Assembly (NCBI GenBank): GCA_030062745.1
Contig: CP099839.1
Location: 34,691,293 to 34,755,292 of the forward strand
Reading direction: 5' to 3'
DNA: 64,000 nt
Origin: Capitulum mitella
Taxonomy: Eukaryota; Arthropoda; Thecostraca; Pollicipedomorpha; Pollicipedidae
Under the pieces are notes generated by a model. That model made no database searches. It saw only the letters and a list, made by a program, of their open reading frames with translations, and had not been told where the DNA came from. A program made the position numbers and the translations under genes. Below are positions 12,345 to 22,883 of the stretch, one piece after another (position 1 is the first letter of the stretch; the number at the start of each line of letters is the position of its first letter).

Positions 12345-12490
12345 ATAGGAAAATGTTCCCGAATGTTCTCTATTGGTCCTTCCCAACAACCACACCACGT
12401 TCTAGATATGGCCAAGTTGACAGATAGCGGAAGAAGAAGAAAGGGCCATCTTTGGCCCAAAAGAAGCGACCGCGACTCGTCTGTGCTGTT
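12345..12490 (+). repeat. interspersed repeat R5, copy 1
   Basis: Shares a core of about 120 bp (TTGGTC..CCAAC, CGTTCTAGATATGGCC, GAAGAAAGGGC.ATCTTTGGC, AGCGACCGCGAC) with 54385-54560 and, inverted, 56785-56965. Function unknown. Confidence 0.65.
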
Positions 12491-12499
12491 GGCGGTACT

Positions 12500-13095
12500 C
12501 TCAGTTTTTCATACTCGTCAAAAAGTGAACTTTTTGATGAAAAAGTGAACATGAGGGCATTGTTCACTTTTTGATCTTAGAAACTTATTGCATGCCGAAT
12601 TTTATGCCGGGGATTATTTTGAACGTCAAGGACTGCATGTTAGTCCGCTGTGTACTGCAACATCGTTAACCAAGTTTAATCAGTGCTGCAGTGTTTGAAC
12701 TGATCTGGAAGGTGATATTTTTTCCTGCGACTTGCTAACAGTAATGAGGGGAGGGGTAGACATCCCACCTTTCCCTCTTCCACATCATTTCGGAAGCCAC
12801 AGGTGCAAGACTGTTATATTTTTAGTACCCTTAGACACGTCTTTACGCACATTTTGATTAAAAATTTTGTCATGATCATCGAGGTTCATGCCAATATGAC
12901 ATCATAAAGGCAGCGATGTTCAGGTTTCCTGCATTTGTGGCCAAGCTGAAAATTGCGGTCATTCGACGGGCGATGCCCGATCTGGCGATGCCACAGTTCA
13001 GAATCACCGAATTTTCGGAGCTGTGCTCGAAGTCGATGCATGCAATGATGATTTTCAGGTCACCAATAACGGAGAGCTTATTTAAAGTATCAGTT
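12500..13095. other. no gene recognised; small AAAAAGTGAAC repeats
   Basis: Short inverted and direct copies of AAAAAGTGAAC occur at 12520-12575. Nothing else is identified. The segment is probably intron of the nAChR gene, whose next exon I could not find. Confidence 0.4.
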
Positions 13096-13100
13096 TAAAT

Positions 13101-13104
<4 letters not shown>

Positions 13105-13137
<33 letters not shown>
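13105..13137. repeat. (GA)n microsatellite
   Basis: Pure AG dinucleotide run, ending about 11 bp beyond the splice donor of the nAChR exon, inside the intron. On the minus strand it reads CT, i.e. a pyrimidine tract. Confidence 0.95.
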
Positions 13138-13139
<2 letters not shown>

Positions 13140-13148
13140 CGGACTGAC

Positions 13149-13316
13149 CACGTCGATGATGTGGTGCAGAGATAGGCTGAAGTGGACGTCCAGAGGCTCA
13201 GCAGAGTTGCGCGCCGGCCGCACGGACGGGTCGTAATTGGACATCAGGTACTGAGTCAGTCGGTATTCGCTCTCATCACACAGCACCCAGGTCACTGTCA
13301 ACAGAGTCATGTACCA
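13149..13316 (-). CDS. nicotinic acetylcholine receptor subunit, one internal exon
   Basis: A 168-bp exon (56 codons, phase 0 at both ends). Its 5' edge follows a strong acceptor (pyrimidine-rich, TTTTTCACTGCAG) and its 3' edge ATCGACGTG is followed by GTCAGT. The peptide starts with a hydrophobic WYMTLLTVTWVLC, the tail of a signal peptide, then DESEYRLTQYLMSNYDP, SVRPARNSAEPLDVHFSLSL and HHIIDV. This matches the first part of the extracellular ligand-binding domain of Cys-loop nAChR subunits (pattern E-x-RL-x-x-L-x-x-x-Y-D/N, VRP, N-S, V-x-F-x-L-x-L-x-x-IIDV). Known nAChR genes also end this exon at the IIDV/MDV position, before a 45-bp exon. The vicinal cysteines that define alpha subunits lie in later exons not seen here, so alpha or non-alpha is undecided. 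The role would be a ligand-gated cation channel in neuron or muscle membrane. Confidence 0.85.
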
Positions 13317-13489
13317 CTGCAGTGAAAAACGCAAAGTATAGGCAGAAGAACAATACCCGTCGTCATGTTACCTGAGCTGCGCTGAATTACTGTTTTTTCG
13401 GGTTCAGAACGTTTATTGAAAACAACAAAACACGACATTACTCACATACTTTGGGATCACACAAATATTTTTTTTTTGATCCGACGTAC

Positions 13490-13760
13490 CAGCGGCGTTC
13501 CGTACTCTCCTCCCGTGCTGGTAGCCATCGTACCGTTGGAGGGTCATCGTAGCACGGGGTGTGGCTGAGCGCTCAGGCCGCCGGACGTCGCGGGCCGGCG
13601 GCGGACCTCTGCCACCGGCGACGGCCGTCACGGCCGGCCGACACCGGCCGTCACGGCCGTCACGGCCGGCGGCGGACCTCTGCCACCGGCGACGGTCGTC
13701 ACGGCCGGCCGACACCGGCCGCCATCAGTGTAAACTCACCGACACGCGTCCGACGCACGG
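13490..13760. repeat. CpG-rich segment with 71-bp tandem duplication
   Basis: Two copies of a unit starting CCGGCGGCGGACCTCTGCC begin at 13595 and 13666. GGCCG and ACGGCCGTCACGGCC palindromes abound. It lies upstream of the nAChR exon in that gene's sense, so it could be promoter or 5' UTR CpG island, but no first exon is recognised. Confidence 0.6.
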
Positions 13761-13849
13761 TCGACTCTCACAGGTGTTCAGCACATGTTCATGGGAACGG
13801 TGAACAACAGAAATAACAACAACAGCAATAAGGATACTGCGGGGGCGGC

Positions 13850-13995
13850 GTCGTCTGGTAGTTGCCATGTTCGCCTTGTGGCCGGAAGACCCTTGGTTCG
13901 AGTCAGGGCAATGGCGACATTTCGCCGTCCCCCGCGACAACCGGCGTGAAGAGTTGCGAAGCGAAATGACCCTGGCAGTAGAGAGCGTTGTTTAA
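13850..13995 (+). repeat. tRNA-derived SINE (SINE-A), copy 1, interrupted
   Basis: A tRNA-like head with a box-A-like TGGTAGTTGCC and box-B GGTTCGAGTC is followed by a shared body (TTTCGCCGTCCCCCGCGACA, GGCGTGAAGAGTTGCGA, TGACCCTGGCAG). It matches the copy at 32315-32497. Its tail is cut at TTAA 13992-13995 by TA2-a. The sequence after the matching TTAA at 15206-15235 resembles the missing A/C-rich tail. Confidence 0.75.
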
Positions 13996-15205
13996 CCTGT
14001 GCCCGACTGGCAGTCGGCGCCATGCACGCCCGACTGGGGGTGGATGGGTGATTGACACCTCCCTAACTTGCGAACAGTTGGTCGCACGATAAAAAAGCAC
14101 ACCGCTGGAAACCTCGTGACAAATAGACATCGAAACTGGTTTCATTTTTAATTTTGGATAACATGTAACCCATGTACGCCCTATATATGTTTTCTCATAG
14201 CCGAATTCATGAGGCCGAGAAACGGCCTGGATCTCAAGGACTGTGACTAATAAAGTCTAGGTAAAGGCACCAGCGAACAAGTGCAAGCCTGCAGATGTCC
14301 ATATACGTCTAATTTCTCTGATCTGTTTAATATATACGCTGAAACGTTAAGTTCGACGCGGCGGTTTTCGCATCGCTCCATGGCGGGCGCCGTAACCGAA
14401 CGCGGTATGGAATTAACGCGAGTTAATTTAAGCGTTCATTTATTTTCACGAAGTAAGCCTGTCTAAGCAATGCTGTTTAATTCTAGCGGTTTTCGTGATT
14501 GTTTCTCGTGCTAAAATGTTGGAAAACTTAGTAGTTGTCAATCTTCTTAGCTGGTGAGGCTTTATTCGCGACGGCCTGCTTATTTCCAAAATATGCAATT
14601 TTTGAAGCTTTTCAACTTCCTGGTATTATTCACAGCTGCACAAGCCAGTTCTGCCATTTTCTACTCGATTTGAGTCAGTCATCGTCGATTTCGATCAAAG
14701 TGCATTTTGGCTCTTAACTGTTATATGTGACCTGACCTCAGGTCAGTGGTTGGTGGCCACTGGAACTTTGTGCATTGGCGGAAACTGGATGTCTGCATGT
14801 TCCCATAATCAAACTGTTGTTAAAAATTCCCGTCAGTTCCCGAAAAAAAACGATGACATGCCATGAAAACGGGGTTCACCTTGGATCAATGACCCAGAAA
14901 TTTCCGAAGAATCTGAAATAGCAGATCTGTAGTATTTATCAAAATATCCAATCCTTGAAAGTTTCATTGTGGTATCATATTTCCCGGCAAAAATACTGAG
15001 CGCTGATCTTTTTGGACATAGGTCCACTTGACCTGACTTAGGTCGTACGCTTGACTTGATTTGGGATCAAAAATTTGATACAGGATGTAACAAGGATCAA
15101 CTAAAAGGTACACAAAATTTGATGGCACTGTATTTGTCCGTTCTCTTGTGATCTCGGAAAAACGCCAGGGGGTGGCCATCCGCCCTCCCCCCCGGTCGGG
15201 GCGGG
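13996..15205 (-). mobile_element. TA2-a, complete TTAA-bounded element
   Basis: A 1210-bp element with TTAA at 13992-13995 and 15206-15209. On the plus strand it is the reverse complement of TA2-e (55479-56697). The right plus-strand end CCCGGTCGGGGCGGG is the element's left end. Conserved internal landmarks include the TGACCTCAGGTCA cluster near 14735, AAATGGCAGAACTGGC in inverse form, and TATATA-GGGCG in inverse form. It is inserted in the tail of a SINE. No coding capacity. Confidence 0.85.
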
Positions 15206-15229
15206 TTAATGACCCAATAACCAACCGAT

Positions 15230-16290
15230 AAGAAAAAGAAAAAATTGAAACAATGAGATAATAAGAGATACAACAGATGTGGGAGTGTGACGAGCTGTGA
15301 AGGGTGTTGTGTGTGCATTAGTGTATAACATGAGCATGCATAAGATGAGATGTTCCTTTGGGAGGGTGTGTGTGTATGTGTGTGTGCGTATTATTTGCAT
15401 CCTAGTGTAGTGACGTAAGATTAACCGTGGTTCCGGTAAGTAATGCTGCTGCTCACCCTAAGACAGAAGGGTTACACATCAGCGAGGGGTGGTATTTGGA
15501 TTGTTGTTTGTCTTGGATACTTTGAAGCTTCAACCTGCTTCATTTTATTTGTCATTAGTTTTTTCGTCTTATAAGCCAGCCTAGCTGCCTTGAGCGTTAT
15601 TTGTATTGGCATACAAGTACATCTCGGTCATCGAGGCTATTAACCTGCTCGTCGCAACGAACATCATAGGACTGGGGAGAAGGGCGCAAATATGACAGGA
15701 AGGACGGGAAAGACTGTAAGGTTCATCGCGCTGTTAGGAGGTGGACTTGCGGTCGGTTAAGAAGTGCGATGAGCCGTCTGGGGCGCTGCAGCCACCAGGC
15801 ACTGCGCTCAACAGGCCAGAAAACAAAGAAGTGAAAGGAAGGTAAGGATTATGTGAAATAAATGACAATAGATTACATGGGATGATGGTAACTGCGACGC
15901 TTTGAACACTTAAGTTCGTTTAATTCTTTCAATTCGTCAGTTTAATTCGTTCCATTCGACTTCTTCGCTAATTCAGCTCAAGCCGTTGATCAATGGTCGT
16001 TGTTGGCCGGTGCTGATTGGTGCTGATGGTTGCAATGTCTTCGTTCCCTGTCTTTTTTTTGTAAAGTGCGTTAAGTACTAAAATCCTGCATTTCGAGTAA
16101 CAGCTGACGACTAATTGAGACGACTGGCATTTGCATTTTAGCTGCAATTTTGTCCGTAATAACTTAACTGTAATAACTAGCGTAATAACTTGGAAAATCC
16201 TCTTCTGACGCGATAGGTAGAGCATTAATTTCATCGTTGTTACAATCAAAACTTCTACTGGAACTTTATCGGACGCACAGGATTCACGGA
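15230..16290. other. no gene recognised; (TG)-rich stretch
   Basis: A TG-rich microsatellite-like run at 15362-15390; otherwise undistinguished DNA. Confidence 0.5.
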
Positions 16291-16296
16291 TTGCGT

Positions 16297-17175
16297 TTAC
16301 GCTAAACGCTGAATCATAACGAAGGAATAAGTCTCTTCTGACTGCGTGAATAAACTCCTGGATAACAGAGCATGGCCAGAAAATATCAGGCGTTGTTTCA
16401 GATTCTTTTTATAAAAAGAACAGTGGTCGAGCCTTATGACACCTGTTATGTTTAAGAATTTGTTAGCGGAGGTAATACAACTGAAAATGTGATAATGAAA
16501 GCACTTCAGGAAGGTTGATCTGGTTCCTGCTCTTACACTGTGCATATCGTTTTTGTCGAAGTAGCCAATATCTTTTCCCCTTTCAATTTCAGCTGTTGGC
16601 CTGACGCACATGATTTATGTTTCTGCGCACTAATAAAGCTATTATATGGTCTGCGCTTGAGTTTACACCTTCCCATGACAAACAGCATTTTGAAATGCAT
16701 ATGAGGGTTGTGAACTTTCGAGAATCTAGTAATTTTTACCAGTTGACTAATGCTCCTCACAACGGACGTGTGGTCTAAAAACGCCATACTGTTTTGATTG
16801 TTTCGAGTTCTCCTTTTTAGAAAAGGTTTGTGTGATAGGGTTTATTAAATGGCTAATGAAATTCAGCCCCCTTTCAACCCAGATCTCAGTCCTGGTATCT
16901 TTACCTTTTCGATGGTCCCGGTACCAAAATTTCTGACATTTCTTCAATAGATGGTCGGTATGTAACGGGAAATTTAATACTTGCACTTTCATGTCTTTCC
17001 AGAATCGCCGTTGTTCCGCGTTTCCATTACCGTCGATAATGTTTTCGTATACCCCTGTAACTGCATACCAGCAGTGGTTTGGCTGGCTGGATTTCTTTGC
17101 CGCCACCGTATGAGTTGCTGAGTCCGACGTCATTAATTTTTAAGCCAAATTAACCTCATGCTGATGGCGAATGCT
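16297..17175 (-). pseudogene. Tx1/L1-type LINE ORF2, C-terminal half
   Basis: Minus-strand frames read KAFAISMRLIWLKN just below the TTAA insertion, then FWKDMKVQVLNFP, KKCQKFWYRDH and WVERGLNFISHLINP, the post-RT region of L1/Tx1 LINE proteins (pattern W-x-x-x-G-I-x-x-I-x-x-L-x-N). Near 16400-16480 TSANKFLNITGVIRLDHCSF fits the TNK..LF-K-x-G...C-x-x-C domain close to the C terminus, with the second Cys replaced by Tyr. Frames shift at least twice and stops occur, so it is dead. It continues at 18388-18660 on the far side of TA2-b. Confidence 0.72.
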
Positions 17176-17179
17176 TTAA

Positions 17180-18383
17180 CCCACCCCGATTGCGGGGAGG
17201 TGGTTGACCACGTCTGCAGAGGTTTTTCCAGCATTGCGGAAGAACAAACCAACGCATCACCATGAAACTCTGTGTACATTTTTCCTGATCATTTTTACAC
17301 TTTGTGTCAAAGCTTTGATCTCCGGTCAAGTCAGGCATTTAACCTAGGTCAGGTCAAGTGGACATATGTCCAAAAACGTTTAGCGCCCTGTAACTTTTTC
17401 GGAAAACATAATATCGCAATAAGCCTTTCAGGGATTAAAGATTTTTATGAATACAAGGAACCTGCTTTCTCAGATTTTTTCGTTATTTTCCGGGTCATTG
17501 GCCTAAAGTCATGCCCATTTTTACGATATGTCTTTTTCGGGATTGGACGGAGCTTTTAATAATTTTCTTAGTATGAGGTGATACGGACACCCCTTTACTG
17601 TCGGTGGACAAGTTATCAATGACTTCCAGCCATTGACGTGAGGTCAGGTCACGAATGACTGTTACGAGCCAAAATGCACCGCCGTCGAAATCGGCCGTTT
17701 TTTTTACCCAGAACGGGTAGAAAATGGCAGAACTGGCTCGTACAGTTGCGAGTAATACCAAGAAAATCAAAAAGTTTCGAAAAATTGCGTGTTTTAGAAA
17801 TAAGCAGACTCCCGCAAATAAAGCTCCACCAATCGTGCAGATTGATGACTACTGAATTTGTCCGAAATTTAAATATAAGGAATCATCAAAAGACTCACTA
17901 GGCTTAAGAAATGTTAATGGAAACGCCTATATCCCGAAAAATAAAGATACGCTAAATTTAGTCCTCCTTAATTCCGTACCGCGTACGGCTACGGCGCCCG
18001 CCGGCAGTTGGCGAGAAAATCGCCGTGTCTTTGACTCAATATTGCGGCGTATATATTAAAAGAAAATGGGAGAAATTAGGCGTGTTTCGGCATCTGCGAA
18101 CTTTACCTTTTTATTGGTGCCTCTACCTAGACTCATTAATCACAGCTTTTGACATCCATGTCGCTTCTCGGTTTCATGCAGTCGGCGGTGAGAAAACATA
18201 GATATGGCGTAAATAACTTACATATTATCCAAAACTTAAAATAAAACCAGTTTCCAGCCCTACCTCCCGGGAGCTTTTCAACGTTGTGCTTATTTTTTGT
18301 CGTGCGACCAGCCGTTCCTGAGTTAGAGGGGGTGGTCAACCCCCCTCTAAACGTGATCAGCGCCGATTGCCAGTCGGCGCGGG
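17180..18383 (+). mobile_element. TA2-b, TTAA element inside a LINE
   Basis: A 1204-bp element starting CCCACCCCGATTGCGGGG and ending GTCGGCGCGGG. TTAA lies at 17176-17179 and the decayed CTAA at 18384-18387. Interior matches TA2-e throughout (AGGTCAGGTCAAG near 17345, GAGGTCAGGTCACGAAT near 17640, AAAATGGCAGAACTGGC near 17720, TTTAACTCG-like and TATATTAAA near 18040). Removing it with one TTAA restores a continuous LINE frame across the junction. No coding capacity. Confidence 0.88.
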
Positions 18384-18387
18384 CTAA

Positions 18388-18660
18388 TGTCGATCATTCC
18401 TAGACCTCCATCTGTGCGGCTATGCAGTGACTTAGCTCGTTTGATTAGTTCCTTGGAGTTCTCCCAAATAAATTCGAGAAACATTTTTTTAACGTTTTCA
18501 TATTTTTTCTGAAGTGCTGGGGAGAGCCACAAAATACGTACGATACGTAAAATACGTAAAAGGCGAAGGGCTTTAATTACAGCAATTTTGCAGATCGGCG
18601 TGATTTACCTTTCCTCCCATTGCACGATTTCCTTCTGGACTTGCTTATCTTCAGTTTTAT
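18388..18660 (-). pseudogene. Tx1/L1-type LINE ORF2, upstream fragment
   Basis: Minus strand reads KIAVIKALRLLRI, then WLSPALQKKYENVKKMFLEF, IWENSKELIKRAKSL and GGLGMIDI. This is the conserved end of the RT domain and thumb in L1/Tx1 LINEs (K-I-x-V-I-K ... F-x-F-I-W ... KI-R ... GGL-x-MIDI). It breaks exactly at the TTAA duplication of TA2-b and resumes with KAFAISM below 17176. The 5' part of the LINE is not recognised beyond about 18660, so it is 5'-truncated, as usual for LINEs. Confidence 0.78.
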
Positions 18661-18699
18661 GTTAACTGAAATCCGATTTTCAGTTCCCCGGTGGAATAC

Positions 18700-19400
18700 T
18701 ACATTTGAAATGTTTGTTCCTTCTATCCAGTTTGTACCGGTTATTTGCTATATTGGAATGTTTCGCTGGTCCTAATTTCATGCAAGAAGTCTTATGTAAG
18801 TTCAAGCGTAGACCAGACATTTCCGAAAACACACCTCGTCGACAGCACCCTTACGGGATTACGATGTTGGTTCGAGAAGCACGATACCGTCGTCGGCATA
18901 TTAAGAGAGCCTCGCTCACTGGTTTGCCTTGATCTTGATTCCTCTTAATCTACGTGAAGTTACTATTTGTTTTGTTCGTATGCTAGCACCTAGACTGATA
19001 ATGCACCCAGAGGCATGGCCACCCTGACATCTAATTTAACCTTTTTTGCTTGCCTAGCCGTAAATGAAAATCTTGGAGTAGCCTTTTATGATAAAGTAGG
19101 CATTTTAATAAGCTGTCGAATTCTGTCTGTGGAAAGTAAAACAACGAATCTCGTTATCAAGGTGAAGTTGTCCCGTTAGCATGTACTCAAGCAAACGACA
19201 AATGGTTGCCGCATTTTCTCCAGAAGACGAATTACGCACGCAACAAGCGTCAGCCGCACTGGCTTTGTCCGTTTTCTTTCTGCCCTGGAGATGACTAAGC
19301 GGTATGCAGCCCAGTCACTCCCAGGCGATGTACGCCATCTCCGAATGACTAATGAACAAGTAAGAGCTTCGCTCTCTATGGCGTCTTCGTCCAGTCAAGA
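18700..19400. other. no gene recognised
   Basis: Two overlapping short frames at 18705-18948 show no domain. Confidence 0.45.
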
Positions 19401-19479
19401 TATCCGGTGACTAATAGCTGCAAATCCGGCTAGGTCCGCATCGCTGACTTATCTGGCCGTTAGGTCCTCCTCTGACGAG

Positions 19480-19790
19480 AGACGCGCCAAACTCTCCGGC
19501 CGGACTCTGGCGGGCGGAGCGCCGGACTTTGCCGGCGCCCGATGGCGGCTGATGGTGTGCTGAGCTGTTTGGCCAGCGGCGGCTCAGCGGCGGCGCCGGC
19601 GGCACGCCGTGATTTAATGGCGTACCGCATTAATTTGTCAGAGGGGGCCGCGTTCTGCCTGCGCGCCCGGTCCGAACAGTGGAGCCGGCGACCAATTTCG
19701 GCGGCGGCGGCCCGCTTCAAAACAGCCCGCTGCCGAATGCTAATGACCGCTCGAGCCAGGCCAAGTCGTCGGCCGATGAGAAACTGATTG
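19480..19790. other. CpG-rich segment
   Basis: High density of GCCGGC, GGCGGC and GCGCGC strings between AT-richer flanks. It could be a promoter-type CpG island, but no exon is recognised next to it. Open frames on both strands reflect GC richness. Confidence 0.45.
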
Positions 19791-19859
19791 GCGCATTAGA
19801 GACAGGCCCGAATCGAGCCATGGCAGGCTGACTGGTGCGGATAATGCGGCACACAGGCA

Positions 19860-22190
19860 ACGTCGACTGACTTAGTTAATTGGACTCAGAATCACGGCCA
19901 AACAATGCCAGCACGTCTAGCTGTGAACCGGTGTAGAGAGGGAGGCGTATCCGGGGGGGAGGGGGGACGTTAGTGGAGTGGTCGGACCATAGGGCGAACG
20001 AGGTCCAGTTGCCAGGCGCCCGACGAAACCTACGTCATCCCCTATGTATTCCGTTTAAATGGTAAATTGTTAGCCGGATATAATACCTGGCCAGAAACTG
20101 GTGCGACAGTCCTTTTCCACAACATCTTTTGATCGTGTGCAGAATGTGTTAAAATCTCGCACATATGCATTTCAAGGATTGACAAAAAAATTATTTTGTT
20201 ACAACACTTGATGAAATTAAATTTGCTTACCACTGGCCGATAATGCAGCTCTTCTTAAATATCCCACACTCTTTGTCGGTCAGTTTCCTGTGTCGAGGCT
20301 TCTCAGTAAAGTGTCGATCAACAGCGGAAAACATAACAAGCCATGTGATTTTCTGATTTCTTTCCTGACGCCATGCTAGCAGCTGGGTTGACAGCGTTTT
20401 CAGTTAAAGATAATCCAGTAACGGCTTCACCAGGGTGCTGGAAATGTTTCTATTAAGATCAATAAAAAATCGCTTAAATTAGACTATCATTCATTCATTA
20501 GGTTAGGACTCTAAATATAGACTGCCCCAATTTTACCAGAACCGTCCTATTTGTTTAAAGGTTATTTGACAAAATGATAGTGGCAGGAGGTTCTGGTAGG
20601 TAGTTGGTTCTACTCTATTTTTGCTCTTTTTCTTGTGGTCTTTTCTTTCCACTCCATCTCTAATTATGGAAATTTGAGTATATTCATAGTGGAAGTGTGG
20701 TATATTGCATCCCTCTCCGTCCTATTGCCTGCGCCCATGCCGATATCTGACAAATCGCTGTCCATGACGTCCCCAGTCACAACATTTGTTCGTGTCCAGT
20801 TCTGAATCAACTCCGTTCCTACCAGACTTGTGAATGATTGTAAATCGATTTGAATATATCCTAAATCAATTCCATAAGTCGATATTTCCGATGTGAATTA
20901 GAATCGCAGCTGAATGGTCCGAATAATCACCCTTGAATCGATTCCCTAAAACCTTACAAAGCACAGCGAATGCCAAATTCGTGTTCAAGTATTTTCGTTA
21001 ATCAAGTAATCATGAAAGGCTCCAAAATGTTTTAATTGTCTCGTTTTTTTTACAATTAATTCATTGTATTATTCTGTTTTACCAACGGGTTTGACCCATT
21101 AACTGAACATTTAGAAAAACGAGCAGGACGAATGCATTTGGTTAAAAGCGGCATTTCATGAGATGCCCAGGTAGTTCATGACTCTACGCCGGTGAAAAAT
21201 GCAAATTTCAAGCACGCTTTCATTACACCATTGGACCAATTTTTTATGGAATTCCAAAACACTGTCAGGAATGTGATTTGATCGGTATCGTTTCACTATT
21301 TATCTGATACGCTTTCATGATTTGCAGTCATTTCATGGAACGTCCAATGACTCTCAGGCATTTCAGGGAATGCATGTCTGATGCAACAAAAATAAGTGGT
21401 CTTTGACGGAAATCCTTCCAACGACGGATCCGGCGTTCCGCGGCCCACCTGCTGCATCGCCGTGGTCGGGGGAGGGGGATTCTGTAACCACCTGTGACCT
21501 ACTCCGTGTTTACGACTTTTTTCCGTCTGAATGGCCGGTGTTTGCCCTTCGTAAATATGTCCTGCCCTTGGCGCACCATATCCCACACTGATATTGAGGG
21601 TTTCCTTCCTTGGTCACAGAACTATGCATGGTTATATATTTCCTTGGTCTCAGAACTACTGCATGGTTATATATTTATGCTCGAGTGCTGTAGTAATCTT
21701 CATCATCACTGTCGTAGGAACAACGGAGGTCCATGGCCCCCGCTTTTTAGGAAATCTGACATTAGTCCTATGGGGAAAACGACTCTGCTCCCCCCTCCAA
21801 TTTATCACATGACGTTCACGTGACCGAAATTTCCGAAATTTTCAAGTGAATCTTGCGATAAATATTTTGCGGGAAAATGAATGTTAAGCCACATTTGGGG
21901 TTAACAATTCTTATTGACATGGCTGAAAGAGTAAAAGTTATTGACATCTAGCACATTTCCAAGGCGCACACAAAAGAAACTTGATTCCGACTTCAAGAAG
22001 TTCGTGGCATTTCTGGGGACAAAAGATACTATCACCACATCATTCGGTAAACTGGACAGCAAACCGCCCAACGCTCTTATCGTGAACTTCGTAGTGGACC
22101 TTAGGACTGAGCAGGGAAGTATTACCAAACAACTACATGTTGATATCGCTGGTTATTGGTTATCGGTCCTCAAGTACTGTTAGACCAATG
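19860..22190. other. no gene recognised; small local duplication at 21612-21680
   Basis: TTCCTTGGTC-CAGAACTA-TGCATGGTTATATATTT occurs twice in tandem, at about 21605 and 21640. The frame 21941-22183 (LDSDFKKFVAFLGTKD...) looks protein-like in composition but is not recognised. Confidence 0.4.
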
Positions 22191-22199
22191 TCAAACGTT

Positions 22200-22386
22200 A
22201 AAACCTGATTTTATGTAAACGTTGTTGACAATCTTTTTCATAATGACAATCCCAGAACAAATTTGAATCAGTATAGTGTCCTCCATTTGCTGACCAAGTT
22301 TCAGGTTGATCAAAAGTCGGGTCATGGAGCTATGAACTAAGATGTCCGCACGCGTATTGTACATCACGACGGTCATGAACAAGGCT
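22200..22386 (-). mobile_element. TA1-F, old copy, first piece
   Basis: Diverged TA1 sequence (GTGTCCTCCATTTG..., GGTCATGGAGCTATGA, GTATTGTACATCACGACGG) matching the part of TA1-B that contains the GGGTCACGGAGCTATGACC landmark. It stops at TTGA 22387-22390 where TA1-B begins and resumes at 23665. Confidence 0.65.
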
Positions 22387-22390
22387 TTGA

Positions 22391-22809
22391 CCCTATTCCC
22401 GGCAGGGGGAGGGCTGAATTCGCCCCCCTCGGGTTTTTTGCTTGCCAATTCCAGGGTTTTTGGCGTAGCTTCACAAAACTTGGTGACTTTTCCTAGCTAT
22501 TCTTTTTACGTGCTGTGACAAAATTTCAAAGTTCTATTTGGCTCAGGGGCGGAGCCAGGCAACGTTTTTGAGAGGCACCTCAGGCTATTTTGGCCATGTT
22601 GAGGGTAAAAGGAAAATGTCTGCCAAAAACAACGTTTTTACGATGGAACTTAAAACTTTATATAAATGAATAGCAAAATAGTTGGGCAATGTGCAGATAT
22701 AATTTTGTTTGTCTGAGGTCACTTTACAAGGCCAGGTCAAGGTCAAAAGTCAAAATTTGTTTTTTTGCAATAATTTTTGCGCTGTTTTTTTTCAAATGCC
22801 AAACCTGAA

Positions 22810-22883
<74 letters not shown>

